64,000 bases of DNA from Corynebacterium appendicis CIP 107643 (GCF_030408415.1 NZ_CP046976.1:1834371-1898370); one strand, 5' to 3'. Counted from the first letter of the stretch, positions 27,328 to 37,001 are shown. Notes: generated by a model not told the origin, from the letters alone. A program made the numbers and translations.

Positions 27328-27948
27328 ATGGATACCGAGAACCCAGCTGGCACCGCTAGCACCAGCAATGTGAGCAACGGGAACAGAGCGCTCGTCGTCG
27401 TCGACGTGCAGAACGACTTCTGCCCTGGCGGAGCACTCGGCACCGCGCGCGGCGACGAAGTCGCTTCCAAGATCGCCGCGCTGATCACAGAGGGCGACAA
27501 CCGGGGCCACGACTACAGCCACATTGTGGCTACGCAGGACTGGCACATCGACCCGGGCGCGCATTTCTCCGACGACCCCGATTTCGTCGACTCCTGGCCC
27601 GTGCACTGCGTCGCGGAGTCGGAGGGGGCCGCACTGCGCGGACCGATCGCGGACATCGCCTTCGACGAGTTCTTCCGGAAAGGCGAGTACGAGGCGGCGT
27701 ACAGCGGGTTTGAGGGGGCGTCGATAATCGATAAAGTTCTTCTCGCGGATTGGCTTCGTGCGCGCGGCATCAGCGACATCGACGTCGTCGGCATCGCGAC
27801 CGACCACTGCGTGCGCGCGACCGTGCTCGACGCGCGGAAGGAAGGCTTCGGTGTGCGCGTGCTGCGCGGCATGTGCTCGCCTGTCGACGACGCACGCGGA
27901 TCCGCCGCCCTCGAGGAGATGCGGTCCGCCGGCGCTGAACTGGTCTAA
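27328..27948 (+). CDS. pncA: Nicotinamidase (isochorismatase family)
   Basis: 206-residue cytosolic hydrolase converting nicotinamide to nicotinic acid for NAD salvage; pncB and nadE are also in this window. The catalytic triad is Asp26 (VVVDVQNDF), Lys118 (FRKGEYEAAY) and Cys161 (TDHC). Metal ligands are D71, H73 and H79 (DWHIDPGAH). TACGCT ends 7 bases before ATG 27328, so it is probably leaderless. Confidence 0.9.
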   Translation: MDTENPAGTASTSNVSNGNRALVVVDVQNDFCPGGALGTARGDEVASKIAALITEGDNRGHDYSHIVATQDWHIDPGAHFSDDPDFVDSWPVHCVAESEGAALRGPIADIAFDEFFRKGEYEAAYSGFEGASIIDKVLLADWLRARGISDIDVVGIATDHCVRATVLDARKEGFGVRVLRGMCSPVDDARGSAALEEMRSAGAELV

Positions 27949-27955
27949 AACGAAA

Positions 27956-27987
27956 CGCGCCGCTCCCCTTCTCCAGAGAACGGCGCG
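27956..27987. terminator. Hairpin between convergent pncA and DUF3618 genes
   Basis: Arms CGCGCCG/CGGCGCG with an 18-base loop. No T-run; weak evidence as a terminator. Confidence 0.4.
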
Positions 27988-28003
27988 CGTATCGGCGGGC
28001 TGT

Positions 28004-28279
28004 TTAGCGCTGCGACAGCAGACGCTGCAGCTCCTTCAGATCCTTCTTCTTCTTGCGCTTGTTCGCGGTGCTGATCACGATGAGCGCGGCAATGGCGACG
28101 CCGACACCTGCGAGAATCTTCTGCACGTTGTCGTCCTGCAGCTTCGCGGTGGCCTGCTTCTTCGCATCATTCACCAAGTTCTCCGGGCGGGTGCGGTCCG
28201 CCAGCTCGTCGATGGTGGCGGCGAGGTTGCCGCGGGTGCGCTCGATGTCGCGCTGAATGTCGTTAATGTCTCGTGCCAC
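28004..28279 (-). CDS. DUF3618 membrane protein
   Basis: 91 residues. The N-terminal amphipathic part has DIQRDIERTRGNLAATIDEL (the DUF3618 signature), followed by one membrane helix (about 57-73, ILAGVGVAIAALIVIS) and a very basic tail (NKRKKKKDLKEL). It is common in mycolata; function unknown. GTG 28279 follows GGGAG. Convergent with pncA and divergent from bcp. Confidence 0.82.
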   Translation of the reverse strand: MARDINDIQRDIERTRGNLAATIDELADRTRPENLVNDAKKQATAKLQDDNVQKILAGVGVAIAALIVISTANKRKKKKDLKELQRLLSQR

Positions 28280-28373
28280 TTTTTACTCCCAGATCGAACT
28301 GATTGAACGTCAACGAAGCCGATAAAGCTTTTGTCTCGCTCCCACAGTACTTGATGTCGCTACAGTGGCGTAC

Positions 28374-28847
28374 ATGACTGAAGCAACACGTCTGACTGAA
28401 GGCGACACAGCCCCCGCATTCTCCCTGCCCAACGACAAAGGCGACACGGTCTCGCTGTCCGACTACGCCGGCAAGCGCGTCATCGTGTACTTCTACCCGA
28501 AGGCCAACACTCCCGGGTGCACGACCGAGGCATGCGACTTCACCGAGAACCTCTCCGATTTCGAGGACGCCTCCGTCTCCGTCGTGGGTATCAGCCCCGA
28601 CTCGCCGGAGAAGCTAGCTAAGTTCCGTTCCGACCACGACCTGACCATCGAGCTTCTCAGCGACGAGTCCAAAGAGGTCATGACGGCCTACGGTGCCTTC
28701 GGCGAGAAGAAGAATTACGGCAAGATCGTCCAGGGCGTCATCCGCTCCACCTTCCTCGTCGGCACTGACGGCACCATCGAGTCCGCCCAGTACAACGTCA
28801 AGGCGACCGGCCACGTCGGCCGCCTGCTGCGCGACCTCGACCTCTAG
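28374..28847 (+). CDS. bcp: Thiol peroxidase, BCP/PrxQ peroxiredoxin
   Basis: 157-residue peroxiredoxin that reduces hydroperoxides using thioredoxin. Peroxidatic Cys49 and resolving Cys54 lie in NTPGCTTEACDF, five apart as in PrxQ. YFYPKA and the later IRSTFLVGTDG complete the family pattern. TACAGT ends 7 bases before ATG 28374, arguing for this start over a GTG at 28365 and for a leaderless mRNA. Confidence 0.92.
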   Translation: MTEATRLTEGDTAPAFSLPNDKGDTVSLSDYAGKRVIVYFYPKANTPGCTTEACDFTENLSDFEDASVSVVGISPDSPEKLAKFRSDHDLTIELLSDESKEVMTAYGAFGEKKNYGKIVQGVIRSTFLVGTDGTIESAQYNVKATGHVGRLLRDLDL

Positions 28848-28950
28848 GCAGCCGTTAGCCCCGGCGCGCGTCGGGGCTACGACTCTGAATATCAAGCAAG
28901 GGTTTGTTTTTCTGCGCTGGGCGCAGACGGTACACTGTGAACCGCTTCGA

Positions 28951-29035
<85 letters not shown>

Positions 29036-29079
29036 ATCAAACTTTCGGGGGATTTGCCCCGCTTGCTAGAATGCCGAGC

Positions 29080-29568
29080 GTGAGCAACGCAGCGACAGAC
29101 CCCGACCACGGGGATACGGCCAGTGGCGCCGACACCGCGCCCGAGGCCCCCAAGCGGGAGCGCCTACGGGTCCGCGCCTGGCATGTCCTGCTGCTCGTCG
29201 CCGCCGTCATCATCTCGCTACTGCTCGCCCGATGGCAATGGGAACGCTTCCAATCCGGCACCGGTTCGCTTCAGAACCTGGGATACGCGCTACAATGGCC
29301 GTTCTTCGGTGCCTTCCTCGTCTTCATCTACCGCGCCGGCATGCGCATGGAGAACGAGAAAATCGATGCCGAGAATTCCGGCGACAAAATGCAGGCTCTC
29401 TACGAGGCCGACAAAGCCGCATTTGGCGAACCCGAAGTGGTCACGGAGATCGACGAAGACTTTCTGCCCAGCCGGCCCACGATGGACATCGACGAGTACA
29501 ACGCCCGTTTCGCCCCGCGGCGCGGCGCCGAGGCAGACATGACCGATCCGGACGGATCAGAGAGGTAG
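29080..29568 (+). CDS. Actinobacterial small membrane protein, function unknown
   Basis: 162 residues: an acidic, disordered N-tail (1-25), two membrane helices (about 33-50 VLLLVAAVIISLLLARW and 66-84), then a hydrophilic C-tail ending in DEYNARFAPRR. A hypothetical protein of a type common in corynebacteria. GTG 29080 is preferred because TAGAAT ends 7 bases upstream and no ribosome site exists; ATG 29071 overlaps that hexamer. It is 8 bp before the DUF3817 gene and cotranscribed. Confidence 0.75.
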   Translation: MSNAATDPDHGDTASGADTAPEAPKRERLRVRAWHVLLLVAAVIISLLLARWQWERFQSGTGSLQNLGYALQWPFFGAFLVFIYRAGMRMENEKIDAENSGDKMQALYEADKAAFGEPEVVTEIDEDFLPSRPTMDIDEYNARFAPRRGAEADMTDPDGSER

Positions 29569-29576
29569 GACACACC

Positions 29577-29972
29577 ATGACTGACAATCCCACCGACACC
29601 TCCGCGCCGACGAGCGCCCCCGGGGCCTCAAGCACACCGCGCGTCCACCCGGAGCGTCAGCGCCGCGTTCGCACGGCTCTGCGGCTGTTCTCTGTGGCCG
29701 CGTGGATCACGGGTGTCATGCTGCTTCTGCTGTGCGCCCGCATGATCATGGAGTACGGCTTCGACATGGATGTCAGCCTGCTCAGCTGGGTCGCCATCCT
29801 CCACGGCTGGATGTACGCCCTGTTCCTCCTGGCCACTTTGAACCTGGGCATGAAGGCCCGCTGGTCAACGAGCCAGTGGATCGTCACCGCTATCGCCGGT
29901 GTCGTGCCGTTCCTCTCCTTCTTTGTCGAGGCGTGGCGCCGCAAGGAAGTCACGGAGGAATTCGACCTCTAA
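29577..29972 (+). CDS. DUF3817 membrane protein
   Basis: 131 residues. A Pro/Ser/Thr-rich N-tail is followed by three membrane helices (about 36-58, 70-92, 98-115), with the DUF3817 pattern SLLSWVAILHGWMYALFLLATLNL and a basic end. DUF3817 proteins are small integral membrane proteins of unknown role in actinobacteria. The weak GAGAGGTAGGA ribosome site overlaps the upstream stop, implying coupling. Confidence 0.8.
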   Translation: MTDNPTDTSAPTSAPGASSTPRVHPERQRRVRTALRLFSVAAWITGVMLLLLCARMIMEYGFDMDVSLLSWVAILHGWMYALFLLATLNLGMKARWSTSQWIVTAIAGVVPFLSFFVEAWRRKEVTEEFDL

Positions 29973-29993
29973 GGAGGGGGTGGGGCGAACCAG

Positions 29994-30078
29994 CCCCTAT
30001 GCCGAGTCCCCTATGCGATGCTGAAATTCGGTCGACTGCGGCCTGGGCTTTTCACATCGCATAGGGGACATCGCATAG
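29994..30078. repeat. Cluster of inverted and direct copies of CCCCTATGCGATG
   Basis: Perfect 15-bp arms at 30006-30020 and 30055-30069 are separated by 34 bp. A partial copy lies at 29994-30002 and a second CATCGCATAG directly adjoining at 30069-30078. It lies between convergent genes, but the large loop and lack of T-run make it unusual for a terminator. Confidence 0.7.
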
Positions 30079-30123
30079 TGCGCTCAACTACTCGCACCGA
30101 ACCGGCTACGAGTAGCCCAGCGG

Positions 30124-30486
30124 CTACTCGGAAACGCGGGTGAGGACGAGGATGTCCTTCGCGTCGCCGCCGTCCGGGGTCAGGGTGAGGGACTCGTCGG
30201 TCTGCTCCATGTCGTACTTCAGGTCCTTGCCGGTGTCGACATCGGCGAGCTTGATGGAGTTGCCGCTCTCCTCGCAGCGCGCGGTCTTCGTCTCACCGGT
30301 CGAGGTATCGGTCACCGACCAGTTGCAGTCTCCGCCGTCGATCTCCAGGGAGACATTGCCGGCGGCAGCGCCCGTCTCGGAGTCCTGGCCGGTCCCCTCC
30401 CACGTTCCGTCGAGGGAGTTGCCGCAGGCGGTCAACAGACCGGCGGACATCACTGCGGTTCCAGCGAGGACGAGTTTCTTATTCAT
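30124..30486 (-). CDS. Small lipoprotein, function unknown
   Basis: 120-residue precursor with lipobox LTAC (Cys21), then a small beta-rich domain starting LDGTWEGTGQDSETG with two further cysteines (GDCNW, TARCEES) that may form a disulfide. The pattern resembles corynebacterial extracytoplasmic lipocalin-like lipoproteins, but I cannot assign a family. GAAGGAG lies about 9 bases before ATG 30486; the longer frame begins upstream of the ribosome site. Confidence 0.75.
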   Translation of the reverse strand: MNKKLVLAGTAVMSAGLLTACGNSLDGTWEGTGQDSETGAAAGNVSLEIDGGDCNWSVTDTSTGETKTARCEESGNSIKLADVDTGKDLKYDMEQTDESLTLTPDGGDAKDILVLTRVSE

Positions 30487-30552
30487 ATCAATGGCTCCTT
30501 CGACACACTTATTGATGTCTATGTTCAGCCCCACCGACCCTACCCCCGAAAT

Positions 30553-31173
30553 CTACTGCGCGAGTTCAGCGATGCGGGGGGCCAGTTCACGCAGCGCTTT
30601 TCCGCGGTGCGAGCGGGTGTTCTTCTCCTCCGGGGTGAGCTCCGCGGCGGAACGCCCCGGGGCATCGGCGGGTGCGAAGAGCGGGTCGTAGCCGAAGCCG
30701 CCTTCCCCGCGCGGTTCGCGCAACAGGGAGCCTTCCCAGCGCCCCTCCGCGGTGAATTCAGCTCCATCGGGAGTCACGAGGGCGCAGCAGGACACGAAGG
30801 CAGCGCCGCGGTGCGGGTCGCCGATGTCGCTGGTCTGGGCGAGCAGCAACTCGTTGTTGGAGGCGTCGTCGCCGTGACGGCCGCACCAGCGGGCAGACAG
30901 GATGCCGGGCATGCCGTTGAGGGCTGCGACGGCGAGGCCGGAATCGTCAGCCACGCATGGCAGGCCGGTCTGCTTTACGCCCTCGCGGGCCTTGATCAAC
31001 GCGTTCTCCGCGAATGTGAGGCCGTTTTCCACCGGCTCCGGGTATGCGGGAATGTCTGCGAGAGAGACGAGTTCGACGCCGTCGACTCCGAGTTCACTAA
31101 GAACGGTTTCGAGCTCTATCAGCTTCTTCGCATTGCCCGAGGCGACAAGTACCTTCAAAGGGCCGTTCACCAT
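30553..31173 (-). CDS. rdgB: XTP/dITP diphosphatase (Ham1/RdgB)
   Basis: 206-residue housecleaning enzyme that hydrolyses inosine and xanthosine triphosphates. Motifs: [15 protein letters not shown] at the N-terminus, [19 protein letters not shown], and [20 protein letters not shown]. It starts inside the end of rph (7-bp overlap at ATG 31173; GTG 31170 is also possible), so the two are coupled, as in other actinobacteria. Confidence 0.93.
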   Translation of the reverse strand: MVNGPLKVLVASGNAKKLIELETVLSELGVDGVELVSLADIPAYPEPVENGLTFAENALIKAREGVKQTGLPCVADDSGLAVAALNGMPGILSARWCGRHGDDASNNELLLAQTSDIGDPHRGAAFVSCCALVTPDGAEFTAEGRWEGSLLREPRGEGGFGYDPLFAPADAPGRSAAELTPEEKNTRSHRGKALRELAPRIAELAQ

Positions 31174-31916
31174 CCCAGCGCCGCCTTCTGCGCGGCGATG
31201 AGCTCGGAACAGCCCTTCTCCGCCGCGTCGAGCATCAGGTCGAGCTGCTCGCGGCCGAAGAGGCCGTGCTCGCCGGTGCCCTGCACCTCAACGAAATTGC
31301 CGGATTCGCTCATGACCACGTTCAGGTCGACCTCCGCGCGCGAGTCCTCCTCGTAGGGCAGGTCGAGGCTCACGCGGCCGTCGACAATGCCAACGGAGAC
31401 TGCGGCGACAGGCGGAAGCAGTGGCTCGCCGGGGACAAGGTCTCGTTCCTTGAGGTGCGCGATCGCGTCAGCCAGCGCGACATAGGCGCCGGTGATCGAC
31501 GCGGTGCGGGTGCCGCCGTCGGCCTGCAGCACATCGCAGTCGAGCTGGATCGTGTTCTCGCCGAGCTGGCTCAGATCCACCGCGGCGCGCAAGGAGCGGC
31601 CCACTAGGCGTGAGATCTCGTGGGTACGACCCTTGACCTTGCCCTTCATCGACTCACGTGGCATGCGCTCATGAGTCGCCGACGGCAGCATGGCGTACTC
31701 GGCGGTGAGCCAGCCCTCGCCGGAGTCCTTCTTGAAGCGGGGCACGCCCTCTTCCGCGCTGGCGGTGCACATGACGCGGGTGTTGCCGAATTCGACGAGC
31801 ACGCTGCCCGCCGGGTTTGAGGTGAAGCCGCGGGTGATGCGCACCGGGCGCATCTCGTCGAGGACGCGGCCGTCCGCGCGGACAAAAGGTTCTTGCGGGG
31901 TATTCGCTTCAGTCAT
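31167..31916 (-). CDS. rph: Ribonuclease PH
   Basis: 249-residue phosphate-dependent 3'-5' exoribonuclease that trims tRNA 3' ends. Signature blocks: [70 protein letters not shown] ends 7 bases before ATG 31916; the track-length upstream frame belongs to the neighbouring gene. It lies downstream of the phosphodiesterase gene and overlaps rdgB. Confidence 0.95.
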   Translation of the reverse strand: MTEANTPQEPFVRADGRVLDEMRPVRITRGFTSNPAGSVLVEFGNTRVMCTASAEEGVPRFKKDSGEGWLTAEYAMLPSATHERMPRESMKGKVKGRTHEISRLVGRSLRAAVDLSQLGENTIQLDCDVLQADGGTRTASITGAYVALADAIAHLKERDLVPGEPLLPPVAAVSVGIVDGRVSLDLPYEEDSRAEVDLNVVMSESGNFVEVQGTGEHGLFGREQLDLMLDAAEKGCSELIAAQKAALGW

Positions 31917-31942
31917 GGGACCGAGCCTACAGCCCGCGCCAA

Positions 31943-32716
31943 CTAGACCTCGTAGACGTCCTTCGCGTTGCCAATGACGATCTCGCCGTCGAATTCCTCC
32001 GCGGCCGCACGGCGGGTCGCTTCCTTGTCGCTCCACGGCTGGATGTGGACGAGCACGAGCTTTTTCACGCCTGCTTCGCGGGCGATGCGGCCGGCGTCCC
32101 GGCCGGACATGTGCATGCCTGTCGGAGTGTTCTCGTCCGTTTCCGGCCCCCACGCGGCTTCGCAGAGGAAGAGGTCGGCGTCGCGGGCGGCGTCGATAAG
32201 CGTGGGCGTGTAGGCGGAATCGCCGGAGAACGCGATGACCTTGCCCGAATCCTTGTGCTCGATGCGGAGCGCCTGTGACTCTGCGGCCGGATGAACCGCG
32301 GGATACGGCGCGACCGTCACCGCGTCGATGTCGACCGGGCGACCGTTCCACGCGCGGATGTCGAAGGTGTCCGAAATATCGTCGATGTCGTTTGGACCGT
32401 TGCCGCCGAGGCGACCGAGGTGCTCCGGCGCGTAGCTCGGGCCGACCAGAATGTTGCGGCGGCGGGCTGGGGCCGTCGGGTGGAAACGGCGCCAGATGAT
32501 CAGCGACGTCGTGTCCGAACAGTGGTCGGCGTGCAAGTGGCTGAACACCAGATGCGCATCCGACGGGTCCGCGACCTCTTGCAGGGCGGCCAATGCGCCT
32601 GGGCCGAAGTCCATCAGAATGCCGGGCTGCCCGTCCTCCGTATCGATCAGGTAGGACGAGCCGGGATTGCCCGGGGCCGCGAGCGAGCCCGTGCAGCCGA
32701 GAACTGTCAACTTCAT
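31943..32716 (-). CDS. Metallo-beta-lactamase-fold cyclic nucleotide phosphodiesterase, Rv1339-like
   Basis: 257 residues. The zinc motif HLHADHC at about 60-66, with later ligands in [10 protein letters not shown] and the conserved VLVHIQPW end. It sits between murI and rph exactly as does M. tuberculosis Rv1339, reported as an atypical cAMP phosphodiesterase; function here is assigned by family and position. ATG 32716 begins [11 protein letters not shown], a typical strand of the fold. tRNase Z-like activity is a less likely alternative. Confidence 0.82.
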   Translation of the reverse strand: MKLTVLGCTGSLAAPGNPGSSYLIDTEDGQPGILMDFGPGALAALQEVADPSDAHLVFSHLHADHCSDTTSLIIWRRFHPTAPARRRNILVGPSYAPEHLGRLGGNGPNDIDDISDTFDIRAWNGRPVDIDAVTVAPYPAVHPAAESQALRIEHKDSGKVIAFSGDSAYTPTLIDAARDADLFLCEAAWGPETDENTPTGMHMSGRDAGRIAREAGVKKLVLVHIQPWSDKEATRRAAAEEFDGEIVIGNAKDVYEV

Positions 32717-32801
32717 GGCCTTACTGTGCCACGAACGCGGGTGAAAATCTAAACAAAAGTGAGGTTTTCGATGCCGTGTCGGGTGTGGTGTTTCACGCCA
32801 C

Positions 32802-33617
32802 TTACTGGGCGTCGTGCGCGACAGCGGACATCTGCGGACCGAGGAAACGAGCAGCGAGGCGGTCGAACGCCTCCGGGTCGCCGGTCGTCTCGAATGTCCG
32901 CGTCGGCGCGTGGTCCGGGTCGGCGAACATGTTCTTTTCCGTGAGCACGCGCAGCACGTCCTTCGCGGTCTCCTCAGCGGACGACACGAGCGTGACGTCG
33001 TCACCTATCGCCAACTGGATCACGCCGGACAACAGCGGGTAGTGGGTACAGCCGAGCACGAGCGTATCGACGCCCGCGGCCTGCAGCGGCTCCAGATAGC
33101 CCTGCGCCACCCCGAGGATCTGGCGCCCCGAGGTGACTCCCCTCTCGACGAACTCGACGAATGCCGGGCAGGCGGCAGCGGTGACCTCGACGCCCGACGC
33201 GATGGAAAACAAGTCTTGGTACGCGTGCGAGCGGATCGTGGCCTGCGTGCCGATGACGCCGACCTTGCCGTTGCGGGTCGTAGCGATCGCGCGGCGGACC
33301 GCTGGCTGGATGACCTCGATGACCGGGACGTCGTAACGTTCGCGCGCGTCGTGCAGGAAAGCGGCCGAGGCCGTGTTGCACGCGATCACGATCATTTTGC
33401 AGCCGCGCTCCACCAGTTCATCCGCGATAGCAGTGGCGTGACGGCGGACGTCCGCGATCGGTTTCGGGCCGTAGGGCCCATTAGCGCCGTCGCCGATGTA
33501 CATGATGGACTCACTGCCCAGCTGGTCCATGACCGCACGCGCGACTGTCAGGCCGCCGAAGCCTGAATCGAAAATGCCGATCGGGGCGTTGTTGTGTTCG
33601 CTGCTCAACTCAACCAC
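32802..33617 (-). CDS. murI: Glutamate racemase
   Basis: 271-residue cofactor-independent racemase supplying D-glutamate for peptidoglycan. The two catalytic cysteines are Cys80 (IACNTAS) and Cys190 (LGCTHYPLL); the N-terminal [13 protein letters not shown] is diagnostic. GTG 33617 is preceded by TAGAAT 8 bases away and no ribosome site. It lies upstream of the phosphodiesterase, rph and rdgB in the same direction. Confidence 0.95.
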   Translation of the reverse strand: MVELSSEHNNAPIGIFDSGFGGLTVARAVMDQLGSESIMYIGDGANGPYGPKPIADVRRHATAIADELVERGCKMIVIACNTASAAFLHDARERYDVPVIEVIQPAVRRAIATTRNGKVGVIGTQATIRSHAYQDLFSIASGVEVTAAACPAFVEFVERGVTSGRQILGVAQGYLEPLQAAGVDTLVLGCTHYPLLSGVIQLAIGDDVTLVSSAEETAKDVLRVLTEKNMFADPDHAPTRTFETTGDPEAFDRLAARFLGPQMSAVAHDAQ

Positions 33618-33659
33618 GGTGACGGATTCTACCGTGGCGCATACCCTGCTAAAGAGACG

Positions 33660-34169
33660 CTATGCGACACCGGCGGCGGGCAGCTCGGCGCGCTGGCGCG
33701 GCGCAGGAACAGCCTCGCCCGCGAGCGCGGCGTTGATGCGGGTCAGCGCAGTGGAGAAAACCTCGAGTTCGTCGCCGGTCAGATTGTCGAAGAGAATGCG
33801 GCGCAACTCAGCAATGTAGCCCGGGTGGCCCGCCTGCACTGCGCGCTGTCCGGCCGGAGTCAGAGCCGCGAACGTGGCGCGGCCGTCGTTCGGGTCCGGG
33901 ATACGGGCGACGAAGCCCTTCTTCTCCAAACGGGTGATGACCCGGGAGAGGTGAGACAGCGACATAGCCGTCGCTTCAGACAAGTCCGTCATGCGGCGGG
34001 ACGCGTTCGGGTTCTCGCTGATCTTCAGCATCGCCTGGAACTCGAAGTAGGTGACGTCAGCGTCGCGCTTCAGCGTCGCGTCCAGGACGCACGGCAACTG
34101 CATGTTGCACGACCACATGCGTGCCCAGGTATCCGCTTCCTCGGCGGTGAGCTTCTCCATGTTTTCCAT
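33660..34169 (-). CDS. MarR-family transcriptional regulator
   Basis: 169-residue winged-helix repressor. The DNA-binding region is MTDLSEATAMSLSHLSRVIT (recognition helix) followed by the wing RIPDPNDGRATFAALTPAG. The target is unknown; in the M. tuberculosis version of this cluster no MarR gene lies between rhomboid and murI. TAATCT ends 7 bases before ATG 34169, so it is leaderless. It is 42 bp upstream of murI. Confidence 0.88.
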   Translation of the reverse strand: MENMEKLTAEEADTWARMWSCNMQLPCVLDATLKRDADVTYFEFQAMLKISENPNASRRMTDLSEATAMSLSHLSRVITRLEKKGFVARIPDPNDGRATFAALTPAGQRAVQAGHPGYIAELRRILFDNLTGDELEVFSTALTRINAALAGEAVPAPRQRAELPAAGVA

Positions 34170-34354
34170 GGAACTTAGATTAACTTAAGGTTTAAGAGTT
34201 CCATAACGGGACACGTCTACATTCTGCAAACTTACTAGACACCACGCACGGCTTAGCATCAGATCACATCCGTGTCATTAAGGAACGGCTTAGCTTGCCT
34301 GGAAAGCGATGGTCACAGACTTATTTTTGCGGGAAGCTTCAAGACAAAAGGAAC

Positions 34355-34392
34355 CGGGGCACCGGGCGGTTCATGTTCGTACCGGTGCCCCG
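34355..34392. terminator. Terminator downstream of the rhomboid gene
   Basis: A perfect 11-bp stem CGGGGCACCGG/CCGGTGCCCCG with a 16-base loop. T-rich sequence follows on the leftward strand. Confidence 0.7.
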
Positions 34393-34414
34393 CTAGAAGG
34401 CTTTTTGCCCCGCT

Positions 34415-35344
34415 TTACGCCCGCGGCGGATTGTAAAACGGCCCCGACTGCGGAGGGTTGCTTGGGAAGCGCGGGGTGTGCGGGTCCGGCTGCGTCCCCT
34501 GGTGGGTGTGCGGGCCCGGCTGCGGATAGGGCTGCTGCTGCGCTGCGGTGGCGCCGACAGTTCGCTCCGCGCGAAGCTTTTCAGCCTTTTTCGCTTCCCG
34601 CTTCGCGCGCAGTGCCGGCGGGTCGTCGGACGTGATGAGCATGCCAGCGGCAATGCCGCCGATCGCGCCGAAAAGGTGGGCTTGCCAGCTGATGCCCTCG
34701 TCAACAGGCAGCACGCCCCACACCAGACCGGAGTAAAGGAGCCCCAGCACCACGCCCAGCGCGATCTGGGCGCCGGAGCGGTTGAAGATGCCGCGGACGA
34801 GCAGGTACGCCAACCAGCCGTACACCAGCATCGATGCACCGACGTGGTTGGTGCCCGGCCCGCCGAACAGCCATGTGCCCAAGCCTCCGATCAGCACCAC
34901 GAACGCGGTGACCTCCCAGAACACGCGGTGACTAGAACAGCCGATCAGGAACGCGAAGATCGCGCCCGGCACGGTGTTGGACAAGACGTGGCTGAAGTCC
35001 ACGTGGAGGATCGGGGACGTGAAAATATACGGCAGGCTCGACAGCTCGAGCGGGTGAATGCCGAAGTAGACTAAAGCGCCGCCGAAGATGAGCGTGCTGA
35101 TGATGTGCACGGCCCAGATGAGCACCACATACCCCACCGCATAGGTCAAGCCACGCTTCATTTGCGCACGGCGCGTGTTCTGCGATGGTCGCTGGTGCGC
35201 AGGCGTGCGGAAACCGCCGGGCTGGCCGAACGAAGCGGACTGGCTCTGCTGGTTCGTGCGGTGCGCTTGGGCGGACTGCGCATACGGGTTGTGCGTCTGC
35301 TGGTTCCAAGAGTTCTGCGGCGTGGAATACGGGTTATTGCTCAT
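34415..35344 (-). CDS. Rhomboid-family intramembrane serine protease
   Basis: 309 residues. A Gln/Asn-rich cytoplasmic N-tail (1-60), six predicted membrane helices (65-235), and a Pro/Gln-rich C-tail. Catalytic dyad: Ser171 in NHVGASMLVYG and His223 in WQAHLFGAIGG; HVDFSHVLSN near 114-123 fits the oxyanion region. ATG 35344 is chosen; the longer frame overlaps the upstream peptidase gene. Ortholog position of Rv1337, beside murI. The proteolytic substrate is unknown. Confidence 0.88.
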   Translation of the reverse strand: MSNNPYSTPQNSWNQQTHNPYAQSAQAHRTNQQSQSASFGQPGGFRTPAHQRPSQNTRRAQMKRGLTYAVGYVVLIWAVHIISTLIFGGALVYFGIHPLELSSLPYIFTSPILHVDFSHVLSNTVPGAIFAFLIGCSSHRVFWEVTAFVVLIGGLGTWLFGGPGTNHVGASMLVYGWLAYLLVRGIFNRSGAQIALGVVLGLLYSGLVWGVLPVDEGISWQAHLFGAIGGIAAGMLITSDDPPALRAKREAKKAEKLRAERTVGATAAQQQPYPQPGPHTHQGTQPDPHTPRFPSNPPQSGPFYNPPRA

Positions 35345-35357
35345 GGTGCCGTTCAGC

Positions 35358-36386
35358 TTAATGTGCTGCTGTGGCGATGTCTCCCCACGCCGCAACGTCG
35401 TAACCGGGCGATGCTGCAGCGACGCCGTCGACGATGGCCGCCTCGACGCAGCGGGCGGACGCGTCGCACAGCGTGTAATAGAGATCGGGGTCGGCATCCG
35501 CGGGGCTCACTGCGGAGTAGGCGTCGGCACTGGCAGTAGACACGGCAAAGAGCGAGTCGCCGTCCAGCGGCGAATGCGAGGGGCGAACCGCGCGGGCAAT
35601 GCCGTCGTGCCCCGTCATGGCGAGACGCTCCAGCTGCGCCTGCGGCAGCGGGCAGTCGGTGGCGATTACACCGATAGTGGTGTTGAGCTTCGGTGCCGGC
35701 CGCTCCAGCGCACTGAACTGCTCGAGGTCCACCGGCGGACGCGAGGGGTCGCCGAAGAACCTGCCGGTCTCTGGGTCGATCACACTGCCAAGCGGGTTCG
35801 CAACGACAAGCGCTGCGACCGTGTGCACAGCGCCGTTCTCGCCCGCGACGGTGGTCTGCGCGGTGCCCACTCCCCCGCGCAGCACGCCGGCCGTCGCACC
35901 GCAGCCGGCACCGACGCTGCCAGATTCGGGCGCACCTCCGTCGTCGAGGGCAGCCTGCACCGCAGCGGCTCCGTCCTGGGCTCCCGGACGGTGGCCGGGG
36001 TCGCCGATGATGAGGTCGAAGATCACTGCGGCGGGGACGATCGGCACGCGCGGGCCGGGCTGATCCTCGCCGAAGACAGCGAAGCCGCGGCCGCGGGACT
36101 CGAGTTCGCGCATCGCCCCGTCAGCCGCGCCCAAACCGAAAGCGGATCCGCCGGACAAGACGACGGCGTGAACGCGCTGGACAGTGTTGTGGGGATTGAG
36201 CAGGTCGGTCTCCCGTGTGCCGGGACCACCGCCGCGCACGTCGACCGCGCCGGTCATGCCCGCGTTATCCGCAGCGACGAGCGCTGTCACGCCGGTGTCA
36301 CCGAGCGAGACGTGACCAACTCGCAAGCCGGGGATGTCGAATTGTCCGGGCTGCACAGCGGCGGGAGTGGCGGGCACGCTATTCAC
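35358..36386 (-). CDS. P1 family peptidase (DmpA/ornithine acyltransferase fold)
   Basis: 342-residue Ntn-type hydrolase of PF03576. Conserved HNTVQRVHAVVLSGGSAFGL precedes the processing region, and GSVGAGCGATAG with TTIGVIATDCPL follows. In DmpA-type enzymes autocleavage before a Ser exposes the nucleophile. GTG 36386 overlaps the DUF2017 stop by 8 bp; the gene ends 13 bp before the rhomboid ATG. Corresponds to Rv1333 in the equivalent mycobacterial cluster. Substrate unknown. Confidence 0.87.
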   Translation of the reverse strand: MNSVPATPAAVQPGQFDIPGLRVGHVSLGDTGVTALVAADNAGMTGAVDVRGGGPGTRETDLLNPHNTVQRVHAVVLSGGSAFGLGAADGAMRELESRGRGFAVFGEDQPGPRVPIVPAAVIFDLIIGDPGHRPGAQDGAAAVQAALDDGGAPESGSVGAGCGATAGVLRGGVGTAQTTVAGENGAVHTVAALVVANPLGSVIDPETGRFFGDPSRPPVDLEQFSALERPAPKLNTTIGVIATDCPLPQAQLERLAMTGHDGIARAVRPSHSPLDGDSLFAVSTASADAYSAVSPADADPDLYYTLCDASARCVEAAIVDGVAAASPGYDVAAWGDIATAAH

Positions 36387-36918
36387 CCATCAGGGCTTCC
36401 AGCAGGGAGTCCTGGCAAAACGCCAGCCACTCGACGAGATTGTCGCGGTCCTGCTCCGCCGCTTCATTCTTCGCGTCGGCGGAGGCGACGTAGAGGCGCA
36501 TGTCGTTGAGCGCGGCGATAACCTGGTGGGCTTCCTCTTCCTCGACGGTGACGGCCACGCCACCGGTGGGGCCCAGCGCAGCGTTGATCACCTGGAGGTT
36601 CATCAACTTCGCCTTGATGATGTCGTTCTCGTGCAGGCTGCGCAGCAACGAGTTGTCCCCGTCGAATTCCTCGTCGCCTTCGCGCTCGAAATCGGGCAAC
36701 AAGCGCGCCAGGGAAGGATCCTCCGGCGCCTCGCTGTGGCCGGACGGCATGTCCATCATCGCGGCCAGCTCATCCTTCGGCGCCGACTGGGCACGCTGGA
36801 TCAGCGCCTCAGAGACCGTGGCTGTCAGGTCGCCGATGACTTCGCGCTCCATCGGGTCGAACACGGTGCTGTAACGCGGGGTGCGCATGAGCCCTTTCTT
36901 CCGCCGCCACGGCTGCAT
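36379..36918 (-). CDS. DUF2017 domain protein
   Basis: 179-residue soluble, mainly helical acidic protein of the actinobacterial DUF2017 family, typically next to clpS (Rv1332 position). FDPMEREVIGDLTATVSEAL and the central PSLARLLPDF are family blocks. The start at 36918 gives the basic N-terminus MQPWRRKKGL seen in relatives; an internal ATG at 36888 has a better ribosome site (GAAAGGG) and is a real alternative. Function unknown; linkage suggests a role with ClpS. Confidence 0.8.
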   Translation of the reverse strand: MQPWRRKKGLMRTPRYSTVFDPMEREVIGDLTATVSEALIQRAQSAPKDELAAMMDMPSGHSEAPEDPSLARLLPDFEREGDEEFDGDNSLLRSLHENDIIKAKLMNLQVINAALGPTGGVAVTVEEEEAHQVIAALNDMRLYVASADAKNEAAEQDRDNLVEWLAFCQDSLLEALMGE

Positions 36919-37001
36919 CTATTCGCCTCTCCCTCGAACCAGTTTCAATGTCTGTCGCTGTCTGTCACTGCCGGTTGAATTCACCGGCATTGGCCGCGGT
37001 G

